This document shows, one piece after another, positions 1 through 9,521 of a stretch of DNA of 64,000 nucleotides (position 1 is its first letter; each line of letters starts with the position of its first letter). The notes under the pieces were generated by a model. It had not been told where the DNA came from. It did no database searches and saw only the letters and a list, made by a program, of their open reading frames with translations. The stretch is from assembly GCA_036571765.1 (NCBI GenBank), contig BROE01000024.1:1291189-1355188 (forward strand). Reading direction: 5' to 3'. Source of the stretch: Plecoglossus altivelis. Its lineage: Eukaryota > Chordata > Actinopteri > Osmeriformes > Plecoglossidae. Position numbers and translations under genes: made by a program.

Positions 1-233
1 GGGGCCAACTCACTAGTCACAGTCCCCAGCTGCACTATAGTCTGCTCCAACTGCGTCCCATCTGGAACAACATCTGGCCGCATCAGTGTCACTGTGGAGC
101 CAGAATCCACAAGGGTGGTACATGAGGTCCCACATATGGTAAGAGGAATGTCGAAGACATTCTCAGCATGAGTCCAACCTACCACCATCATGGATCCTGT
201 GTTCTCGTCTGTTTCAGGGGAAGTGGAGCCCCT
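1..233 (-). mobile_element. Ty3/gypsy-type LTR retrotransposon, protease fragment
   Basis: Read on the minus strand, one frame is open from an in-frame TAG (234-236) to the window edge. It gives a retropepsin-like segment with the active-site signature LVDSGS at about 99-113, followed by a TVTLMRP stretch. In Ty3/gypsy elements this aspartic protease lies between Gag and reverse transcriptase and cleaves the polyprotein. Reverse transcriptase would lie off the left edge. The stop codon just upstream of the protease, and the lack of a zinc knuckle or Gag motif upstream, argue for a decayed fragment, although the protease frame itself is intact as far as it can be seen. An endogenous-retrovirus-like element is the alternative. 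The DSG motif and its context are seen; the family call is from knowledge. Confidence 0.7.
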
Positions 234-292
234 CTACCCCACCTGTGCCGTTTGGCTACTCCTTACTCAATGATGCAGCATGAGACATAATG

Positions 293-580
293 TCAGGGGT
301 CAGTACAATCCCATCTATATGGGCCCCGGTCTGAAGAGGTGGCCAGGCGCCACCGAAGGGAGCATGTGCAACTTTCTGGTGAATGCATGGTCGCAGCCCA
401 GATCAATTCAGTAATTTCAGCAGCCCATGCAGAGTTTACTTGGACTGTGTTGGTGCATGCAGCGTCTCTCATCATGGGACCACTCTCTCCAAAGCCGCTT
501 TCCAAGGTCCCATCCTCCACAATCTCCCTTTCTAGAGCCAGCTCTATATGATATATATATATATAAAGTATAATTATCAT
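293..580 (-). other. Unrecognised 95-codon open frame next to the gypsy fragment
   Basis: This minus-strand frame of 95 codons starts in the AT-rich tract. From about residue 13 it has ordinary protein composition, acidic and then Ala/Trp/Cys containing (for example GTLESGFGESGPMMRD and AWAAEITELIWAATMH). It lies upstream of the protease frame in the same orientation, so it could be Gag-side or spacer sequence of the same retroelement. I see no zinc knuckle or other motif that names it. The first residues (MIIILYIYIYH) come from an (AT)n microsatellite and are unlikely to be real coding sequence. A captured host fragment or a chance frame cannot be excluded. Confidence 0.25.
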
Positions 581-735
581 TATATCCGTTAATCGATACG
601 TATCATGACAAAATATGATATAATATACATGAACCTATATATATAATATCATATCTAACGGATTCACATGTAATTAAAATATAATATAAACATATAATAT
701 ATAAAGACAAAATAAATACTATTAATATACGAATT
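545..735. repeat. AT-rich tract with (AT)n microsatellite
   Basis: A short (AT)n run at about 549-566 begins roughly 190 bases of very AT-rich sequence made of ATAT/TATA words. No gene is visible. It abuts the right side of the retroelement-like sequence and could mark the decayed edge of that insertion. Confidence 0.7.
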
Positions 736-932
736 ATATAGGATGTGACGTATATTGTGGTCCCGTAACTCACATGGGGCACATATCGGATCGTCTAACT
801 TTTCATCCATAGACTATATGCGCGCTGTGCTGCATATATTAAAAGCGTGTTCCGTTTGCTACTACAATCACAATGTATAATATTTGGCCAGCTGTGGTAA
901 TTTGTATGGAATCAGCAATGGCAAGCGAAGAT

Positions 933-946
933 GGGGGGGGGGGGGG
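933..946. repeat. Poly-G run (14 G)
   Basis: Fourteen consecutive G, followed after AAA by two further G4 tracts up to 959. Such a run is prone to polymerase slippage and sequencing error, and is G-quadruplex capable together with the following tracts. Confidence 0.9.
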
Positions 947-1119
947 AAAGGGGAGGGGATAATAAACATAGCCACGTCACAAACATAGCAGGTAATGACA
1001 GACGCGTATCTGAATACCGAACTTCTCCTCGAACCTGATGATGCTAGATGACACCTTCCTGTTCGCTCATGAGGAGGTTCTTTCTGTTATAACAGTCACA
1101 AAAAGGAGTAAGAAAAATA

Positions 1120-1420
1120 AAACCAAACAGTCCTGGACCATCTACAGCCTTTCCGTCCGTGGGAGCAGGATCCTCCTTCACTGTGGTTCTCCACGAGGTT
1201 TCTACTTTTTCCCAAAGGGTTTTTTGTAGTTTTTCATTGCCGAGAAGGAGGGTCTAAAGACAGGGGATGTTCCGGGACAATCATCCAGTTGCTAAAATCA
1301 AATGTACATTTTTATAATGTGGTTATCTGTTTATTGACCAATGATGGAATCCTTGTTGCCCTTCGAGGCAACCGTTGTTGTGATTTTGGGCGTTACAAAG
1401 ATAAATTGAATTGAATTGGA
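1120..1420 (+). mobile_element. 3' end of an L2-type fish LINE (or a SINE sharing its tail)
   Basis: The segment has the non-coding 3' region common to many fish LINE copies: a 'tctacagcctttccgtcc' block, a 'ctgtggttctcc' block, 'cccaaagggttttttg', then 'gttgtgattttgggcg' and a terminal AAATTGAATTGAATTG tail. The tail ending in repeats of ATTGA marks the 3' terminus, so the insertion is on the plus strand and truncated at its 5' end. No coding part is left. About 75 bases of unmatched sequence (roughly 1300-1360) sit inside the usual consensus and may be divergence or a small insertion. Family assignment is from memory of such tails. Confidence 0.6.
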
Positions 1421-1496
1421 ATTGCCCAAATGCGTTAAAAAATGCAGATTCTACTGTGGAAAATAATATTAACTGCCAATAGTATGTTATGCAAGA

Positions 1497-1515
1497 TATT
1501 ATTATTATTATTATA
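1497..1515. repeat. (ATT)n microsatellite
   Basis: Short TATTATTATTATTATTATA run. Confidence 0.85.
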
Positions 1516-1547
1516 GCTAAACCTAGCTTCAGTAATCTTTCAACCGA

Positions 1548-1635
1548 GGTTAGAAGTATTGATTAGGGGTGTGCAACATGGATAGTCGCATGGTTAGAAG
1601 TATTGATCAAGGGTATGTAACATTGATAGTCGCAT
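1548..1635. repeat. 44-bp tandem duplication
   Basis: Two adjacent copies, 1548-1591 and 1592-1635, each begin GGTTAGAAGTATTGAT and end GATAGTCGCAT. They match at 39 of 44 positions. There is no coding content. The five differences indicate an old duplication, not an assembly artefact. Confidence 0.9.
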
Positions 1636-2411
1636 TTAACTCGCGCTCGAACAAATAAGGATACACCCATGTGTTGAGTTACAAACAAACATTTAACGGT
1701 TGAAAAATTGCTATTCAAATATAATGAACCATTTTGTTATTAATTATATCCAAATAACACTGTATACAGCATAGTAGGAGGGTGAAACTTGCTAAGCATA
1801 GGATAGGCTACAAGTGACTAAACCTGTTTGGAGGAAAGACAGGATCAAACCACAAAAGCAGGTGAAGCTCTAGGTAGCCTACGTCAAATTGTCAATTCAT
1901 TTTGAGCCATCAGCATTGCTGTTTTGTTTTAGAATGCCCAACCAATCATCATGTTTATTTAAGCATGGATTATTTATCGGAAATTCTCAAATCCAGTAAA
2001 GATGCTGTAGGGCAGGTTGAAGGTTGAAGGTTGAAGCAGCTGGATCTTCAGGGCCTATTAGTTAAGCACCAAGAAAGGATGTTTAAGTATGTTTAGATAA
2101 TGTTAACTTATTTGGTCATGAATTAGGGGGAATCATGCTTTTTAGAAAGAGGGTTCTACAAAACCATGTCCTCTTCGTATTTACATTGCTCTTAAATATT
2201 AACACATACAGCATAAGTGTGCATTTAATTCATTAGTCCATTATTGAGAATGTCATAGAGCAGGTTGCAGAAGCACATGTCTCTACACAATTGTCTCCAC
2301 ACAGAGATACTAGTTTAAACGACTAGCTTTGGAGTACTATAAACGCAAGAGACTATTGTCTACAACAAATGCTGAAAAAATTACAATCCTCTTAGTAAAG
2401 TTCACTTCTCA
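1636..2411. other. Non-coding stretch, nothing recognised
   Basis: AT-rich sequence with no credible reading frame. The only structure seen is three copies of AGGTTGA in a row at about 2014-2034. Confidence 0.6.
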
Positions 2412-2453
2412 GTCTTAGGGTGGTGGTGGGGATGTCCCCACCATAACTAAGAC
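2412..2453. repeat. Imperfect inverted repeat (hairpin)
   Basis: Arms GTCTTAG (2412-2418) and GGTGGGGA (2425-2432) pair with TCCCCACC (2435-2442) and CTAAGAC (2447-2453). The loop is TG and a short unpaired patch separates the two stem parts. It is 15 bp of stem in total and may be a remnant of a foldback element. Confidence 0.7.
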
Positions 2454-2889
2454 CAAAACTATGCCCTTGGTATAACATCATTATGAGATTATCATCTCAA
2501 TATTTACCACACATGTTAATATCGATTATGGACCTTTGTCAAATCTGAGTCTGGATGATGACATAAAATTATAAGCTTTGATATATTTTTGCAAGCAATC
2601 AGAGAATATCTTCGTCCGCCACTTTTGGCAAACTTCCAGCTTCTGAACCGGTTCCACAAGGCCCTCATGGGCGAGTGTTGAATGAATGGAAGTCTATGGA
2701 GCTATACCCCTAAAAAAACACTTCTCCCAGGATATAATAATCATATTTTTTTTATTCAAAATGCTCCCTTTTTCTTCCCAAACAAGTAATTTAACAGTGT
2801 AACAATTTAACATAAGCCCGTAAGACACAATACTTACAGTTTTCTTGAACTTCCCAACAGTCTTACTTTATTTATGTTATCATTATTAT

Positions 2890-3440
2890 TGTCAAAGCAG
2901 TTCTTCTCCACACACACCTCCTCCAGCTGCTTCGGGGGGATCCCGAGGCGTTCCCAGGCCAGCTGAGAGACATAGTTCCTCCAGCATGTCCTGGGTCTTC
3001 CCCGGGCCGCCTCCTGGTAGGACATGCCCGGAACACCTCCCGAGGCGTCCAGGAGGCATCTGAAACAGATGCCCGAGCCACCTCAGCTGGGTCCTCTTGA
3101 TGTGGAGGAGCAGCGGCTCTACTCCAAGGTCCTCCCTTGTGACCGAGCTCCTCACCTTATCTCTAAGGGAGCACCCGGCCACCCTGCGGAGAAAACTCAT
3201 TTTGACCGCTTGTATCCGCGATCTCATCCTTTCGGTCATTACCCAAAGTTCATGACCGTAGGTGAGAGTGGGAACGTAGATCGACCGGTAAATTGAGAGC
3301 TTTGCCTTCCGGCTTAGCTCCTTCTTCACCACCGGTACCGGTACAGAGGCCGCATCACTGCAGCCACTGCACCGATCCGCCTGTCAATCTCACATTCCGT
3401 CCTTCCCTCACTCGTGAACAAGACCCCGAGATACTTGAAC
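2890..3440 (-). pseudogene. Rex3 reverse transcriptase C-terminal region, broken
   Basis: This is the downstream half of the interrupted Rex3 coding region. Reading leftward from 3440, FKYLGVLFTSEGR leads, after a frameshift near 3335, into KKELSRKAKLSIYRSIYVPT and LTYGHELWVMTER. It continues with RRVAGCSLRDKVRSS, GVEPLLLHIKRTQLRWLGHL and MPPGRL, then the proline/arginine-rich end in shifted frames (about 3080-2900). This is the characteristic C-terminal signature of Rex3-like elements. A run related to (AAT)n at about 2881-2895 is probably the element's 3' tail. Frameshifts near 3335 and 3080 show decay. Confidence 0.85.
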
Positions 3441-3468
3441 TGATGCCTCGCGTACTGATGCTACCCGC

Positions 3469-4176
3469 AAAAGGCGGCGTCGCAAGCGGTGCGAGAGAGG
3501 ACAAAAGCGCAGTAAGCGTGGAGGTATACAAGCTAGGTTGAGGGCTTACCCCACAAGACCGGCTCTTCCATCACTCATGCTCTCTAACGTTCGCTCTCTG
3601 GAATACAAAGTGGACCTAATTCAACTCAGTCTATCTACCCAGCATGAGGCTAGGGATTGTTGTGCGTTTGTCTTCACTGAGACATGGCTAAACAACAACA
3701 TCCCGGACTCATTCCCATTCAACTGCATGGCCTTACCTGCTACCGAGCGGACAGAGATTCGTCACTGTCTGGGAAGACTCGCGGGGGCGGCTTGTGTGTT
3801 TATGTCAACAAAAAATGGTGTAACAATGCTGCGGTAATATCCAGATACTGCTCACCGCTGGTGGAATTTATGATTGTGAAGTGTCGGGGCCGTGTTCGTA
3901 GTCTGCCGAGGGAGGTTTCCGGCCATGTTACGGTGGGTTCTCTGGTTTACAGTCCTAATCCGTGTTGTCTAATTCGCAATTAAGACGCGCTTCGTGAACT
4001 ATATAGCGCCATCAGCGAACAACAAACAATTAACCCCGACGTCTTTTTTCATCGTAGCCGGTGAATTCAACCATGCAAACTTAAAGTCAGTTTTGCCTAA
4101 GTTCTACCAACATGTGAGCTTTGCAACAAGGGGAAACAACACACTAGAATTTGTTTACACAACAGTTAGGCGGTAA
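3469..4176 (+). pseudogene. APE endonuclease part of the nested LINE, frameshifted
   Basis: The frame starts with a basic RKRRRRKRCERGQKRSKRGG block, then PTRPALPSLMLSNVRSLEYK and the endonuclease motif FVFTETWLNNNIPDS (about 3667-3711, with the catalytic Glu in TETWL). A frameshift near 3720 moves the reading to DRDSSLSGKTRGGGLCVYVN and CSPLVEFMIVKC. A further shift leads to SFFIVAGEFNHANLKSVLP (3994-4176 frame) and FATRGNNTLEFVYTT. The usual GDFNHA motif has become GEFNHA. In active copies this domain nicks the target DNA. At least two frameshifts and the Asp-to-Glu change indicate a dead copy. Confidence 0.8.
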
Positions 4177-4760
4177 CCGCAGGGGCAAGAGAGGGTATTG
4201 GAGAAATGACGAACCCCACCGGCACCCATCAGGGGGGATACAAGAACCAACCTATGGATAGTTATGCTACATTACAGCCATATATGGCCCACTTGGTCTT
4301 CAAATTGACTAGAATATAACCGATATTGTAAGCAATCACTTCCGCCTCAATCAGTCTATCCTACCACACGAGGTCAGCTGCAGACCAGCAAAGGCCCGAG
4401 AACGAAAAATACGTGTACCAAAGTGAAACGTTAGGTTGGAATTGTCATTTAAACATAAAATGACAAGGATATAGCCATGGTGTCGCACTTATAGCAATTT
4501 ATGCTGTCATTTCTATAGCCGTTTAATATAAAGTGTCGACACATTGGTTTGGCGAATTTGCCAATCCCTAACGAAGTCACGGGTCAATTGAAGCAAAAAT
4601 GAGAAAACAAGTGACTAAAGGTATTCTATAGCATCTTTGAGGTACTGTGAGTCGAATAAAAGGATGAAGCCAGCTTATTTAGTATTGTAATGGGCAGGCC
4701 TCGTTTCACAGACAGTATAATGACCCAGACATAGGCAGTGTGTGATTGCAGCATCTTCAT
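4177..4760 (+). other. Unassigned sequence inside the nested LINE, left of the gap
   Basis: Sequence to the left of the gap has no recognisable reverse transcriptase motif and no open frame worth reporting. It is either badly decayed LINE sequence or another small insertion. The expected reverse transcriptase (more than 1 kb) does not fit in these 584 bases. Confidence 0.4.
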
Positions 4761-5087
4761 NNNNNNNNNNNNNNNNNNNNNNNNNNNNNNNNNNNNNNNN
4801 NNNNNNNNNNNNNNNNNNNNNNNNNNNNNNNNNNNNNNNNNNNNNNNNNNNNNNNNNNNNNNNNNNNNNNNNNNNNNNNNNNNNNNNNNNNNNNNNNNNN
4901 NNNNNNNNNNNNNNNNNNNNNNNNNNNNNNNNNNNNNNNNNNNNNNNNNNNNNNNNNNNNNNNNNNNNNNNNNNNNNNNNNNNNNNNNNNNNNNNNNNNN
5001 NNNNNNNNNNNNNNNNNNNNNNNNNNNNNNNNNNNNNNNNNNNNNNNNNNNNNNNNNNNNNNNNNNNNNNNNNNNNNNNNNNNNNNN
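4761..5087. other. Assembly gap (327 N)
   Basis: An unbroken run of N inside the nested LINE. Any reading frame that spans it is an artefact. The gap probably reflects repeat collapse, and its length may be an estimate. Confidence 0.98.
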
Positions 5088-5372
5088 GGTACGGGAACTG
5101 CACTGCAGCAGACCGCAAGACCATCCAGCGAACAGTGAACACAGCTGCGAGGATCATCGGTGCCCCTCTCCCCTCCATCCTAGACATCTTCTACACACGA
5201 TGCTCCAGCAAGGCCAATAGTATCGTTAAGGACCCCACCCACCCCTCCCACAGCCTCTTCCAGCTCCTACCGTCAGGTAGACGGTTCCGGATCATCAGAG
5301 CCCGCTCTGCCTGACTGATCAACAGCTTCTTCCCCCAGGCTGTGAGAGCCCTGAACTCTTCCGGGTCTCTAT
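5088..5372 (+). pseudogene. C-terminal coding end of the nested LINE
   Basis: After the gap the frame reads ADRKTIQRTVNTAARIIGAP, then LPSILDIFYTRCSSKANSIV, HPSHSLFQLLPSGRRFRIIR and a stop at about 5312. The same frame goes on as LINSFFPQAVRALNSSGSL to the real end near 5372. This block (RC...KA..I..D..HP.H.LF..LPSGRR.R..R) is the conserved region downstream of reverse transcriptase in many fish LINEs. One premature stop (about 5312-5314) breaks it. Confidence 0.8.
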
Positions 5373-5766
5373 GACTACCCACACAATAACTAAGACTATC
5401 GTAAACTTGCACTAGTCACTCACCTACTGCACTATTCACTTTTCATACACACTGCCATGTGTACACAAACTGCACTAAAGACTCTGTAATAATATGTATC
5501 TATTCTTTGCACATGTACAATACTCTTTGCACATGCACATCGGTAAGTATTCGTATTTGTACAGGTTGTATAGTTTGTATCCTGTTTAGTTTATGTATAG
5601 GAAAATTGTTATATTTATTTTAAATTGATTGTTGTTTGTCTGTACTGTTGTATGTCTGTACTTCTGTAGCACCGTGGCTCTGTGAGGCACGACATTTCGT
5701 TCCACTGTATGCACCCGCATGTAGCAGAATGACAATAAAGCACAACTTGACTTGACTTGACTTGAA
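5373..5766 (+). repeat. 3' UTR and (CTTGA)n tail of the nested LINE
   Basis: An AT-rich non-coding region with short internal repeats (TTCTTTGCACATG near 5503-5515 and CTCTTTGCACATG near 5523-5535). It includes the GTGAGGCACGACATTTCGTTCC block common in fish LINE tails (described by its position, about 5678-5699). It ends in AATGACAATAAAGCA and four to five CTTGA units. Confidence 0.8.
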
Positions 5767-5767
5767 C

Positions 5768-6815
5768 TCCTCCACTTGAAGTAAGGACTCCACACCCACC
5801 CGAACCAGCAAGCCACCTTTTTCCGGTCGAGAACCATGGCCTCAGATTTAGAAGTGCTGATTCTCATCCCGGCTGCTTCACACTCGGCTGCAAACCGCTC
5901 TAGAGCATGCTGTAGTCTCCGGTCCGATGGAGCCAGCAGGACAACATCATCCATGAATAGCAGAGATTAAATCCTGTACCCCCTGAACCAGACACCCTCC
6001 GGCCCCTGGCTGTGCCTAGAAATTCCGTCCATTAAAACAATGAACAGAACCGGTGACAAAGGGCAGCCCTTGCAGAGTCCAACATGCACCGGGAACAAGT
6101 CCGACTTACTACCGGCAATGCGAACACAGCTCCTGCTCCGGTCATACAGGGACCAGACAGCCCTGAGCAAAGGGCCCCAGACTCCATACTCCCGGTAAAC
6201 CCCCCACAGGGCGTCCACCACCGGGTTCAGGGATTGCCGCCACGACTGGCACCAGAGACCTCACGACTGCAGCTCCGGGCCGCCGCATCGACAACGGAGG
6301 CCGAGAACATAGTCCACTCAGACTCAATGTCCCGAGTCCCCCTGGAATCTGTGAGAAACTCTCCCGGAGGTGTGAGTTGAAGACCCCGCTGACAGAAGGC
6401 TCTGTCAGACATTCCCAACAGACCCTCACGATACGCTTGGGCCTGCCAGGTCTGTCCGACTTCCTCATCCACCAGCGGACCCAGCTCATGACCAGGTGAT
6501 GATCGGTTGACAGCTCCGCCCCTCTCTTTACCCGAGTGTCCGAGACTCGCGGCCGGAGGTCAGAGGACACAACAACAAAGTCGATCATCGACTTTCGGCC
6601 TAGGGTGCCCTGGTGCCACGTGCACTGATGGACGCCCTTGTGCTCAAACATGGTGTTCGTTATGGACAAACCCTAACTAGCACTGAAGTCCAACAACAAA
6701 ACACGGCTCGGGTTCAGATCGGGGGGGCCGTTCTTCCCAATAACCCCTCTCCAGGTGTCACTGTCGTTGCCCACGTGGGCGTTCAAGTCCCCCAGCAGAA
6801 CAATAGAGTCCCCGG
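5768..6815 (-). pseudogene. Rex3 endonuclease (C-terminal part) plus reverse transcriptase palm, broken
   Basis: Reading leftward, the frame shows an APE-endonuclease block with a GDxNAHVGND-like start near 6790, then SMIDFVVVSSDLRP and ELSTDHHLVMSWVRW (catalytic-core SDHH-type motif seen as STDHHL). It continues to RPGRPKRIVRVCWE and ends at a GGNP-stop near 6230. Sequence from about 6211 is reverse transcriptase: LWGVYREYG, then CKGCPLSPVLF, then FMDDVVLLA at about 5931-5957, where Rex3 normally has FADD. A stop lies just before that motif (about 5966). The normal stretch between endonuclease and LWGV, including the first catalytic Asp motif of RT, is missing. It normally nicks DNA and copies LINE RNA at the nick; this copy is dead. 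Confidence 0.85.
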
Positions 6816-6821
6816 TAATAA

Positions 6822-7740
6822 TTATCATAATTATACTCTCCTCCTTAGTAATAGTAAGGCAACACTCATCCTCATTATAATATTAGTGTTATTTGCTGAG
6901 CTAGAGTAATGAAAAAGCCAGATATTCAGGTTAAGTGTTTCTTTAATCCAATACAATATTTGAACAGTCATATTAAAAACTCAAAGCAAAAAGAACAACA
7001 TTTAAATGACAGCTGTTGATGGAGTTTATTGCTGTTATTTTGAAGTGGATTTAGCTATTTTTTAATGAATGTAATTATGTTCATGGCATGACAAACATAA
7101 TTCTAACCTAACCTCGACTCTGCTTGGGCTTACTAGAGAGTCTGCAGGTTTGTCATCCCTAGCAATGTAAGAATCAGCCCGTTTACTCAAGCCGAGTGTA
7201 ACCTGTCCCTGTCCCTGTCCCCGTCCCCTTCCTGTTGGGGGTTCCTCTCCCCATCCCCTTTCTGTTGGGCAGAATTGCTGAACACTGTATAAAAGGTCAA
7301 ACATTAGTTCCTCTGACAGCAGCTGATTCATATGCATGTACTCAGCACTGCTAACTTGCCCATACTAGTAATAGAGGTGAATTTGATTCTAAATAACAGT
7401 AGGCTAAAGGATACCCCAAATTGCTCTTTTTAATTGCCAATTGAAAGGTTGCCTTATATTAGGGTAACCTAATATAGTTTGTGATATTGTGGCATGTTAA
7501 GGTCACTGAACTGAATGCCAATACGATTCTCGATGGAAAGTTCACTTTTAATAAGTTGCCAAATGGTTCCATTGACAAGACCAAAGTGACATGAGTGTTT
7601 TGTTCATTGAGAAGTTGTAGTTGTGAGTTATCATTGCAGTGCATCCAGTCTGAAACTTAGGGGCTGTACAATAGTCCTAGTACATCTTACATATGTACTT
7701 TATAATTGTATTTTGTAGAAGAAAAAATAAAAATACATCA
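6822..7740. other. Non-coding AT-rich DNA right of Rex3
   Basis: No gene is seen. The stretch contains a GTCCCT-type short repeat and a 30-bp-period duplication at 7203-7269, listed separately. Confidence 0.6.
7203..7269. repeat. Pyrimidine-rich short tandem repeats
   Basis: CTGTCC units (7203-7220) are followed by two copies, 30 bp apart, of CCCCxTCCCCTTxCTGTTGGG (7219-7239 and 7249-7269), which differ at two positions. Confidence 0.8.
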
Positions 7741-7754
7741 AGGGACATAGACTA

Positions 7755-7855
7755 GCTGAAAATGCGTGATTAATCACGAGTTAACTATTACTCTAATACG
7801 ATTAATCACGATAACATATTTTATTGTTTGACAGCACTAATATATACCGCATATA
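7755..7855. repeat. Dispersed fish repeat fragment rich in GATTAATC palindromes
   Basis: The perfect 14-bp palindrome CGTGATTAATCACG (7765-7778) is followed by CGATTAATCACG (7799-7810) and 'ttgtttgacagcactaatatat'-type sequence. Blocks of GATTAATC plus GACAGC(A/C)CTAATATA recur across fish genomes as dispersed repeat pieces. I recognise the pattern but not the family name. Confidence 0.5.
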
Positions 7856-9521
7856 GCTCGATTTATTTTCGCAAAGTTAGCATCATGTACTATCTGATTC
7901 TTAATCAGACATTTACTCCATCCTGTAGGTTTTCTGACTCAACTGTAATGCCATAGCTCAACTGCTCGCGACCAGATGTCAGAATGTATGTCACATACAG
8001 CTAGTTGCAAGCGTGCATGAGTTTTGGAGCTTGGAACAAGGCGAACCACTGTTCTGTGCCAGACTAGCTGAGCCGGAACTGGAAAGATGACGTGGCCCTT
8101 TTCATTCTCCCGCTTGCCTCACTGTGCTGTTGAGCATGTTTCACATGAATCAAAGGGGATGTCATCTTTAAAGAGCAGGCTCGCTGTGTCCCCAAAATAT
8201 AAGTCTATGGTTGGTGCACCTTTCATCCACAGCCTTGTGGTGCGTCTCTGCAGCGACCCTACACAGATGTGTTTGACATTGAAGCAAAAACCAGGCTTGA
8301 ACTCAAGGAAGTTCAACAAAAAGTTTTTTTTGTTGTTGAAACTAAATATTGTCATCCTCTCCCTGAATCTCTCTTAGAGGAGAAGGTCAGGAAAAACTCT
8401 TTACTATGCGTACACTTTAACATTTGCCCTCTGTCTATATAAACTGAAATATGATCTGGGAAAATGACTGAGACATTTAGTTTCTATGAAATTATCCCAC
8501 TTTTGACATGGGACTGGAACCAAGAGGGCAGAAAGCTATAATGTAATAATAAAATAACTTTATACTGAGTTTCTTCTTTCGATTCAACAATTTCTGGTTA
8601 TACTGTAAAGAACTAAACAACTAAACGTAGTTAATAAACATATAGTAATAGTAATATAGTAATTACTTAATAATAGTAATGACAAAGAAGGTACAGGACA
8701 ATTAGTAAGGTATTTCTCAACACTAAGATATTTATTGGTGATATATTTGTTGCAAGTACAGGACACACGTTTGTGAACGTCACAGCCAACAGGCTAACAT
8801 AGACATCAGCCTCTGACATCTTTATTGAATCATGCTCTGCTATAGTGCTGGGAGATATTGCTCCCAGTGGTAACAGGAGTGAAAATCAAGTTAGTTTCAC
8901 CCCATGCGTAAAGGAGAGAGGGCCTGTGATTCTTCCCTTTCTATTTCCTTTTTCAACTGGCTGCATTAGGCACATCCCTAACAGAGTTACCGTACACTTC
9001 TCATTTTTCATCCGATTAAAAGGGGAGGAGGGCATATAGATTTGGACATGATGCACAACGGTTCATTAAAACAAACTACATTTGCCTCAGTGTTGGGTCA
9101 TGCAGGACTGGTGTCTGCCCAGATGAGGTCTTGTCTGACATTTTATGCCTAGTTGTTTCAGTGCACGTACCTATCATTAGGATAATGTTCCAGTCCTTTC
9201 TTAATCACATCATCGATAGAAGAAAGACGGTTCTGATGTTAACCTTTATATCACTCTGTCCCATTTAAAAGGCAAAGTCCTTGATCAGTGTGTAAATCTA
9301 ACCATTTTGTTGCTGTACACTCTCTTGAAGCTATATCAGTTGACTGTTGTTACAACCTCATGATCTACTACTGATTTATTTATTGCCTAAATCCACTATT
9401 TATTTACCTGTTAAATTCAAAGCAACAAGTACAAAAATACATATAACAAGTTATAACAGTGTGAGTCAGACCTGAGTATTCCCATCATTAGGAATAAGAA
9501 GACCTTTTTTGGCCTGGACGT

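Larger units (their letters stand above)
3441..5767 (+). mobile_element. L2/CR1-like LINE nested inside Rex3
   Basis: A plus-strand non-LTR retrotransposon interrupts Rex3. The left junction is at 3440/3441. The right end is a (CTTGA)n tail at about 5744-5766, preceded by AATGACAATAAAGCA. Flanks share ACTTGAAC (3433-3440 and 5760-5767), which is either a target-site duplication or overlap between target and tail. The 5' part codes for an Arg/Lys-rich stretch and an APE endonuclease, and the 3' part codes for the domain after reverse transcriptase plus 3' UTR. The reverse transcriptase itself is not seen: between about 4190 and 5087 there are only unmatched sequence and the assembly gap. Naming beyond L2/CR1/jockey-type is not safe. 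Confidence 0.85.
2884..6821 (-). mobile_element. Rex3 (RTE-clade) LINE, 5'-truncated, internally deleted and interrupted
   Basis: Minus-strand pieces of one Rex3-type LINE occur in the correct order: endonuclease C-terminal half (about 6815-6230), reverse transcriptase palm (about 6211-5770), then, after a foreign insertion, the RT C-terminal side and tail domain (3440-2890). From memory, 6051-6071 matches the widely used Rex3 PCR primer site at 20 of 21 bases. The element lost its 5' half, which is usual for LINE insertions. It carries several stops and frameshifts and has the nested LINE at 3441-5767. TTATCAT occurs just outside both ends (2877-2883 and 6822-6828) and may be the target-site duplication. 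It cannot move by itself. Confidence 0.85.

Noticed and set aside
2600..2720. ATGAATGGAAGTCTATGGAG words that resemble common fish repeats
   Set aside because: Too short to assign to an element.
4675..5314. Open frames of 130-190 codons across the N run
   Set aside because: They are open only because N has no stop codons. Only the part after 5088 is real LINE coding sequence.
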